A DNA stretch of 64,000 nucleotides from Palsa-504 sp963808615 (GTDB lineage Bacteria; Actinomycetota; Actinomycetes; Streptosporangiales; Streptosporangiaceae): assembly GCA_963808615.1 (NCBI GenBank), contig CAWEGV010000009.1:53359-117358 (forward strand), in the 5' to 3' direction. Of this stretch, positions 58,345 to 64,000 are shown in pieces. The notes beneath the pieces are model-generated. The model saw only the letters and a program-made list of their open reading frames with translations. It did no database searches and was not told where the DNA came from. Position 1 is the stretch's first letter; the number at the start of each line of letters is the position of its first letter. The translations under genes and the position numbers were made by a program.

Positions 58345-60593
58345 GAGCCTTCGCCGGCGCGCCGGCCGGAGGCGGAGGGGCGCGGCAGGGGAGCCGTCAG
58401 GATCTCCTCCTTCACGGCGGGGAAGTCGCCGGTGTTGGCCTCGGCCACGGGAGGAACCGGGTCGGGAAGCATCTCGCGGACCCGTTCCTGGATCTCCCGG
58501 GTGATCTCCTCTTGCGGCCGGTCCGCGTCGAGCACGAGGTAACGCGAGGGCTCCGCGAGCGCCAGCGCGAGGAATCCGGCCCGGACCCGCTGATGGAACT
58601 CGGCGGGCTCAGCCTCCAGCCGGTCCGCGGAACGCGTACGCCGCCGCAGCCCGGCGATGGGATCCATGTCCATCAGGATGGTCAGGCCGGGGGTGCGGCC
58701 GCCGGTCGCCCACCAGTTGAAGCTGGCGATGTCCTCAACCGGCAGGTTCCGGCCCGCGCCCTGGTAGGCCAGCGAGGAGTCCACGTACCGGTCGGTGATG
58801 ACGATCGCGCCCCGGTCAAGCGCGGGCGCGATGACCGAGGCGACGTGCTGGGCCCGGTCGGCGGCGTACATGAGCGCCTCGGCGTGCGGGTCCATATCGG
58901 TGTGCTTGGTGTCGAGCAGCAGCGCGCGCAGCCGCATCCCGATCTGCGTGGCACCCGGCTGGAACGTGGCTTCCACGTCGTAACCGAGCTCACGCAGCCA
59001 GATCGCGAGCAGCCTGGCCTGCGTGGTCTTGCCCGAGCCCTCCCCGCCCTCGAAGGCGATCAGCAGCCCCCGGGCCGGCGGGGGCGGGGCGCCGCCGTTG
59101 ACGTGCGCGGCCTCCGGCAGCGGCGCGAACGGCCCGCCCCTGATCGCCGCGAGCAGGTCCGACCGCAGCGGCACCCCCTTGCGGTCGTCCATCTGCCGGT
59201 AGGACCACATGCCGAGCGCGGCCGCGACCCCGGCGCCGAGCAAGATGACCACGTTCTGCCCGACCGAGGCGTAGACGACGTGCGCGAACTTCACGTCGCC
59301 GGATCCGGTGACCCCGGCGATCAGCTTGGTGAAGGCGGCCGAGAGGAACAGCACGACGGCGATGACGGTGAGCAGGATGACCTGGATGGTCGACTGGAAG
59401 AAGGCGAAGACCCGGCCGCGGGTATCGTCGTCGACCTCGAGCCCGATGATGGTGTAGCCGGTGGCGTAGGCGATACCGGACAGCGCGCCGAGCAGGATGA
59501 CGAACACCGTGACGATGATGAGGTTCGGCACCAGGCCGATGAGCGCGAGCGGCACGGCCGCGGCCATGATCGTGAGGCCGAACAGCCTGCGCAAGCTGAA
59601 GCCCGTGAGCAGCCGCGGGCCGAGGATCATGCCGAGCGCGATGCCCACGAAGATCGCGGCGAAGACCAGCCCGAACCCGGCGTTGCCGCCCTTCAGCGTG
59701 AACTTGATGTAGGGGTAGGCCAGCCCGACCACCACGCCGGCCGCGACGAAGGCCCCGACCATGCCGGTGGCCAGGCCGCGCACCACCGGGGTCTTGCCGA
59801 TGAACCGCCAGCCCTCCCAGATGTCCTTCGCGGTGGACCGAACCGAGATCTTCTCGCTGACCTGCCGCTTCGGTATCTCGGTCAGGACGAAGACGGTCAG
59901 CGCCGAGACGGCGTACGACGCGGCGTTGATGTACAGGGCCAGATAGACCGGATTGGTCTTGAAGAACGGCAGCGCCCGGCCGAGGGCCTCGCTGATCAGG
60001 GCGAGCACGCTGAACAGGCCCGCGGCCAGCGGCGCGGTGCCGTACGTGCCGAGCAGGCTGTACTGGTTGGCCCGCTCCAGCTTGTCCGGGGGCACCAGGT
60101 TCGGGATCGACGCCGCGGTGGCCGGGTTCCAGAACAGCGACACCACGCCGGCCAGGAACTTGGCCGTGTACAGCCAGATCAGGTTGGGGAAGAGCGGGAT
60201 CGACAGGTAGAGCAGCCCGCGGAGGACATCCCCGACGATCATCGTCCGCCGCCGGTCCAGCCGGTCGGCGATCGCCCCGGCCACCGGGCCGAGCAGCAGG
60301 GCCGGCAGCAGGGTGGCCACCCAGACCAGGCCGACGGCCGTGGTCTGCGCCGCGGCCGCCGCGGTGATGGACTGGCCCGCGCTGTGCTTCTGCGTCAGGT
60401 ACGACGCGAGCGCGAGCAGCGCGAAGATGCTCAGCCAGTCGCCCAGGCTGGACAGGGACAGCGCGATCCACAGCCGGCGGAACGGCTTGATCGACAACAC
60501 GCTCGACTCGCGGGCACGATTGCGCCGGGCGGCGCCGTCCCCGAGTTCCCCCTGGCCGGCGCCGTCCCGAGCTGATCCGGCGCGGAAGTTCAC
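58341..60593 (-). CDS. tmk: MFS-type membrane domain fused to thymidylate kinase
   Basis: 750 residues. Residues 35-500 are a twelve-helix MFS domain (IKPFRRLWIALSLSSLGDWL, ADRLDRRRTMIVGDVLRGLL, SLFWNPATAASIPNLVPPDK). Residues 525-725 are a dTMP kinase with P-loop FEGGEGSGKTTQ, ITDRYVDSSLAYQGAG and RTRSADRLEAEP. The kinase makes dTDP; the fusion is a recognised actinobacterial arrangement whose membrane part has no known substrate. GTG start. Coupled to holB by a four-base overlap. Confidence 0.92.
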   Translation of the reverse strand: MNFRAGSARDGAGQGELGDGAARRNRARESSVLSIKPFRRLWIALSLSSLGDWLSIFALLALASYLTQKHSAGQSITAAAAAQTTAVGLVWVATLLPALLLGPVAGAIADRLDRRRTMIVGDVLRGLLYLSIPLFPNLIWLYTAKFLAGVVSLFWNPATAASIPNLVPPDKLERANQYSLLGTYGTAPLAAGLFSVLALISEALGRALPFFKTNPVYLALYINAASYAVSALTVFVLTEIPKRQVSEKISVRSTAKDIWEGWRFIGKTPVVRGLATGMVGAFVAAGVVVGLAYPYIKFTLKGGNAGFGLVFAAIFVGIALGMILGPRLLTGFSLRRLFGLTIMAAAVPLALIGLVPNLIIVTVFVILLGALSGIAYATGYTIIGLEVDDDTRGRVFAFFQSTIQVILLTVIAVVLFLSAAFTKLIAGVTGSGDVKFAHVVYASVGQNVVILLGAGVAAALGMWSYRQMDDRKGVPLRSDLLAAIRGGPFAPLPEAAHVNGGAPPPPARGLLIAFEGGEGSGKTTQARLLAIWLRELGYDVEATFQPGATQIGMRLRALLLDTKHTDMDPHAEALMYAADRAQHVASVIAPALDRGAIVITDRYVDSSLAYQGAGRNLPVEDIASFNWWATGGRTPGLTILMDMDPIAGLRRRTRSADRLEAEPAEFHQRVRAGFLALALAEPSRYLVLDADRPQEEITREIQERVREMLPDPVPPVAEANTGDFPAVKEEILTAPLPRPSASGRRAGEGS

Positions 60594-60692
60594 GGCGTAA
60601 GCGTATCGACCCTGCTGGTCGCATAACGGGTTAGTCCTCGATCGTGATTTTAGCTCGGCTCCCAGGTACGAGTGGTGCTGGGCCCGGCACGG

Positions 60693-63464
60693 TCAAGATC
60701 TCTTAGATGCCGAACGGGCCGTGGTGCCAGCCTTCTTCCGTGTCGTGCTGGGCCTGGCGCCTGCCCGGCGGCGCGGCGACGGCGGTGCGGCCCGACGGTC
60801 GGCCAGCAGCTCGGCAGCCCGCTCGATGGTCACCGTGGCCACGTCGTCGCCCTTGCGGAGCGAGGCGTTGGTCTCCCCGTCGGTGACATAGGGACCGAAC
60901 CTGCCGTCCCTGATCACCATCGGCTGGCCGGTCGCGGGGTCGTCGCCGAGCTCGCGCAGCGGCGGTGCCGATCCGAAGCCCGTGCGGGCGCCGCGGCCCC
61001 GCGCCTTCGGCTGGGCGAACAGCTCCTTGGCCTCGGCCGGGGTCAGCGTGAACAGCTGATCCTCCGATTCCAGCGACCGGCTGTCGGAGCCCTTCTTCAC
61101 GTACGGCCCGTACCGGCCGTTCTGCACGGTGACCGGCTCGCCGTCGAGCTCGCCCAGGGCCCGGGGCAGGCTCAGCAGCCGCAGCGCGTCATCGAGCGTG
61201 ACCGTGTCCAGCGACATGGACTTCAGCAGCGACGCGGACCTGGGCTTGGCCGACGCGGGGGCGTCCTCGGGAGGCTGCTCGGTCACGTACGGACCGAACC
61301 GCCCGGCCTTGGCCACCAGCACGCGGCCGGTGCCGGGGTCGGCGCCGAGCACCACGTCGCCGTTCGGCTGGCTGAACAGCTCCTCGGCCTTCTCGACGGT
61401 CAGCTCGTCGGGCGCGAGATCCTCTGGGACGTTCACCCGCTGCCCGTCGCGTTCCAGGTAAGGGCCGTACCGGCCGACCCTGACCACGATGTCGGTGCCG
61501 GCCAGCGGGAACGAGCTGACGTCCCGCGCGTCGATGTCGCTGATGTCGCTGACCAGGGACTGCAGGCCCCGGTCACCGTTGGCGCCGAAGTAGAACCTGC
61601 GCAGCCACGGCACCCGCTCGGCCTCGCCGCGGGCGATCGCGTCGAGCGCGTCTTCCATCCGGGCGGTGAACTCGTAGTCGACGAGCTGGCCGAAGTGCCG
61701 CTCGAGCAGCGTGACGACGGCGAAGGCCAGGAACGAGGGGACGAGCGCGGTGCCCTTCTTGAACACGTAGCCACGGTCGAGGATGGTGCCGATGATGCTG
61801 GCGTACGTGGACGGGCGGCCGATCTCCCGGTCTTCGAGCTCCTTGACCAGCGACGCCTCGGTGTACCGGGCCGGGGGCCTGGTGGAGTGCTCGGCGGGGG
61901 CCAGCCTGAGCACGTCGAGCGGGTCGTTCTCGGCCACCGGCGGCAGCCTGCGCTCGCGGTCGTCGAGGTCCGCAGCGGGGTCGTCGGCGCCTTCGACGTA
62001 GGCCTTGAGAAACCCGTAGAAGCTGATGACCTTGCCGGTCGCACCGAACTCGGCCCGTTCGCCGGCGCTGGACCTGCCCGCCACCCGGACCGAAACCGAC
62101 TCGCCGGTGGCGTCCTTCATCTGGGAGGCGACGGTGCGCTTCCAGATCAGCTCGTACAGCCGCCGTTCGTCGGAGGACAGCCCGTCCCTGGCGACCTGCG
62201 CGGGGGTCCTGAAGCTGTCCCCGGCCGGCCTGATGGCCTCGTGTGCCTCCTGCGCGTTCTTGACCTTGCTCGCATAGGTGCGCGGCGCGTCGGGCACGTA
62301 GGAGGCGCCGTAGAGCTCGGCCGCCTGCCGCCGGGCCGCGCTGATCGCGGTCTGGGACAGCGTGACCGAGTCGGTGCGCATGTAGGTGATGTAGCCGTTC
62401 TCGTACAGCCGCTGCGCGACGGCCATCGTGTGCTTGGCGGAGAAGCCGAGCTGGCGGGATGCCTCCTGCTGGAGGGTCGTGGTGCGGAACGGCGCGTACG
62501 GAGAGCGCCGGTAGGGCTTGCGCTCCACGCTGGCCACCGAGAAGCTCGCCCCGCCCAGCCGCTCGGCCAGCGCGGCCGCGGCCGCCATGTCCAGGTGCAG
62601 GACATCGGGGCCGCGCAGTTCGCCGGTGGCGGTGAAGTCCCGTCCCTGCGCCACCCGCCGACCGTCCACGGCGACCAGGTTCGCGGTGAACGACGAGGGT
62701 TCACCGGCGGCCCCGGCCCTGCCGTTCCTGGTCGCGAACTCGGCTTCGAGGTCAGCGTAGGCGGCCGCGCGGAACGCGATACGCTCGCGTTCCCGGTCGA
62801 CCACCAGCCTGGTCGCCACCGACTGCACGCGCCCGGCGGACAGCTTGGGCATGACCTTCTTCCACAGCACGGGCGAGACCTCGTACCCGTACAGCCGGTC
62901 CAGCACGCGGCGCGCCTGGTAGGCGTCCACCAGGCCCTGGTCGACCTCACGCGGGCTGGCGATCGCGCGGGCAATCGCCTCCGGCGTGATCTCGTGGAAG
63001 ACCATCCGGCGGGTCGGCACCTTGGGCTTGAGTTCCTCGACCAGGTGCCAGGCGATGGCCTCGCCCTCGCGGTCTTCATCGGTCGCGAGCAGCAGCTCGT
63101 CGGCGTCCTTCAGCAGGCTCCTGAGCTTGGACACCTGCTTCCGCTTGTCGCTGTGCACGACATATAGAGCCTCGAAGTTGTCGTCCACGTTGACGCCCAG
63201 CCTGGCCCACGGCTCGCCGCGGTACCTGGCCGGGATCTCGGCGGCACGGTCGGGCATGTCGCGGATGTGTCCGACGCTGGACTCAACCACGTAGCCGCGG
63301 CCGAGGTATCCGGCTATCGTCCGGGCCTTGGACGGGGACTCGACGATGACGAGCTTGGTGCCATAGCCGTCACCGCCGGCCACCCTCCCCTTCGAGCTCC
63401 CGGCGCTCGGCGCCTTCGAGGCACTTCCCGCTCTCGTCTTTGCCGTCACTGTCCTTGCTGGCAC
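60693..63464 (-). CDS. topA: DNA topoisomerase I
   Basis: 923 residues, GTG start. Toprim: LVIVESPSKARTIAGYLG and ATDEDREGEAIAWHL; active Tyr in GYITYMRTDSVTLSQ (about 372). The C-terminal third has four GRxGPY repeats (GRYGPYLERDG, GRFGPYVTEQ, GRYGPYVKKGSD, GRFGPYVTDG) and a Lys/Arg/Ser-rich tail ending KKAGTTARSASKRS; there are no zinc-finger cysteines. This is the actinobacterial type, where the basic tail replaces zinc fingers. Lies 99 bases upstream of the transporter-kinase gene. Confidence 0.96.
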   Translation of the reverse strand: MPARTVTAKTRAGSASKAPSAGSSKGRVAGGDGYGTKLVIVESPSKARTIAGYLGRGYVVESSVGHIRDMPDRAAEIPARYRGEPWARLGVNVDDNFEALYVVHSDKRKQVSKLRSLLKDADELLLATDEDREGEAIAWHLVEELKPKVPTRRMVFHEITPEAIARAIASPREVDQGLVDAYQARRVLDRLYGYEVSPVLWKKVMPKLSAGRVQSVATRLVVDRERERIAFRAAAYADLEAEFATRNGRAGAAGEPSSFTANLVAVDGRRVAQGRDFTATGELRGPDVLHLDMAAAAALAERLGGASFSVASVERKPYRRSPYAPFRTTTLQQEASRQLGFSAKHTMAVAQRLYENGYITYMRTDSVTLSQTAISAARRQAAELYGASYVPDAPRTYASKVKNAQEAHEAIRPAGDSFRTPAQVARDGLSSDERRLYELIWKRTVASQMKDATGESVSVRVAGRSSAGERAEFGATGKVISFYGFLKAYVEGADDPAADLDDRERRLPPVAENDPLDVLRLAPAEHSTRPPARYTEASLVKELEDREIGRPSTYASIIGTILDRGYVFKKGTALVPSFLAFAVVTLLERHFGQLVDYEFTARMEDALDAIARGEAERVPWLRRFYFGANGDRGLQSLVSDISDIDARDVSSFPLAGTDIVVRVGRYGPYLERDGQRVNVPEDLAPDELTVEKAEELFSQPNGDVVLGADPGTGRVLVAKAGRFGPYVTEQPPEDAPASAKPRSASLLKSMSLDTVTLDDALRLLSLPRALGELDGEPVTVQNGRYGPYVKKGSDSRSLESEDQLFTLTPAEAKELFAQPKARGRGARTGFGSAPPLRELGDDPATGQPMVIRDGRFGPYVTDGETNASLRKGDDVATVTIERAAELLADRRAAPPSPRRRAGARPSTTRKKAGTTARSASKRS

Positions 63465-63638
63465 GCTCTTCCCGTTCTCGCATCCGCGGTGACCGTCTCT
63501 TTATACCGGTGGTCACGCGCCGCCCTGCAGCTGTAACCGTCGGCCCGGTACGGTGTGTTCCCTCGGGTTCGCTGCGGCAAGCCAGAGATTTCCCCATCGC
63601 AGGTTGAACCACCGGTGAACTCAAGCACAATAGGACCG

Positions 63639-63833
63639 ATGGCCGAGTACGCCTACCTCGTCGTATACCTACCCCGCGGAATGTCCCGAGATGCTCGTGA
63701 CACAGCGCGGCGGATCCTGGCCGACCACGCCGAGTACGGGGACTGGGAACTGTCCAGGCTCCGGCTCAACGCCGACGGCAGCAGGAAGGCTACCCTCCGA
63801 AGGCGCATCATACGCCCAGTCCGCACATTCTGA
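63639..63833 (+). CDS. DUF5703 family small protein
   Basis: 64 residues from ATG 63639; the in-frame extension to 63555 was rejected. MAEYAYLVVYLPRGMSRDAR, ILADHAEYGDWELSRLRLN and ATLRRRIIRPVRT match the DUF5703 pattern (EYxYRVxxxPRG...EYGxWELxRLRxYPDG). Basic, cytosolic, function unknown. Divergent from topA. Confidence 0.85.
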   Translation: MAEYAYLVVYLPRGMSRDARDTARRILADHAEYGDWELSRLRLNADGSRKATLRRRIIRPVRTF

Positions 63834-63879
63834 GCTCATCCGTGACCGATGCGGACCGTGTGCGGTCCCCGGCGGGGTG

Positions 63880-64000
63880 CTAACAGCAGTCCAGGAACCG
63901 GTCTAGGACCCGGACTCCGAACCGCATGCCGTCGACGGGGACCCTTTCGTCAATGCCGTGGAACATTCCAGAGAAGTCCAGATCCGGGGCCAGCCGCAGC
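63880..64000 (-). CDS. M20-type metallopeptidase, C-terminal end (partial)
   Basis: The last 39 codons are inside the window and the gene continues past 64000. LRLAPDLDFSGMFHGIDERV then PVDGMRFGVRVLDRFL match the C-terminus of M20/M28-family dipeptidases (FHGxDERVPVDxLxFGxRVLDRFL). The His of FHG is a conserved active-site ligand in that family. Confidence 0.75.
   Translation of the reverse strand, partial: LRLAPDLDFSGMFHGIDERVPVDGMRFGVRVLDRFLDCC

Noticed and set aside
58512..60575. 687-codon plus-strand frame antisense to tmk
   Set aside because: Shadow of the MFS-kinase gene, His/Gln/Arg/Glu-rich with no domain.
60672..63167. 831-codon open frame on the plus strand antisense to topA
   Set aside because: Its composition (Gly/Arg/Asp/Val without motifs) is that of a GC-driven shadow frame over the certain topA gene.

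Overview
The window is high-GC actinobacterial chromosome. Supporting this are the 6C RNA at the left edge, a mycothiol-dependent isomerase family relic, an F420-type PPOX protein, a thymidylate kinase fused to a membrane transporter, GTG starts, and many promoters in which a TANNNT box sits 6-7 bases before the start codon. Gene order (holin-like, EphE-like, MarP, Nudix, Nth on the left; TopA, Tmk, HolB, RicT on the right) matches conserved actinobacterial neighbourhoods. A Streptosporangiales- or Treboniaceae-like organism is plausible, but genus cannot be fixed from sequence alone.

Region by region. 1-6.5 kb: 6C RNA, a strong terminator, then the envelope-stress/repair neighbourhood (holin-family protein, alpha/beta hydrolase, DUF309, MarP protease, CoA-type Nudix, endonuclease III, ComF-like phosphoribosyltransferase). 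6.7-21.3 kb: polytopic membrane protein, Nudix, split LigD (polymerase part frameshifted; phosphoesterase-ligase part intact), methyltransferase, TauE/SafE exporter, MurA with Asp in place of the catalytic Cys, patatin and acyltransferase, polysaccharide deacetylase, orphan peptide-binding lipoprotein. 21.6-31.5 kb: GntR regulator with a divergent small membrane protein, several small enzymes, a DUF1326/DUF2182 cluster, and an increasing number of broken genes. 31.5-35.4 kb: a major-facilitator gene cut in two by a 2,572-bp IS701-family insertion that carries an arginase-family gene. 36.2-43.6 kb: methyltransferase, a 199-residue mini EF-Tu with its own terminator, VOC protein, DUF4177 protein, a perfect 12+12 palindrome, PhoU with a phosphate-permease-like transporter, and a 17-bp tandem repeat. 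43.9-52.0 kb: degraded mobile zone (integrase fragment, S53 protease with a slipped signal peptide, two broken genes, a group II intron 3' end fused to its host exon, IS3 remnant) ending at tRNA-Thr(CGT). 52.1-64 kb: conserved core (PPOX oxidoreductase, membrane protein, ECF sigma with anti-sigma, secreted beta-propeller, RicT/PSP1, HolB, MFS-Tmk fusion, TopA, DUF5703, end of an M20-type peptidase).

Two themes run through the window. At least ten genes carry single-base frame changes, mostly equivalent to one missing base; some are accompanied by nonsense changes or internal deletions and so look like real decay, while others could be assembly error. Second, excising the IS701-type element plus one copy of its 4-bp CCGG duplication restores the interrupted transporter frame exactly, so that insertion and its arginase cargo are the best-supported unusual structure here.
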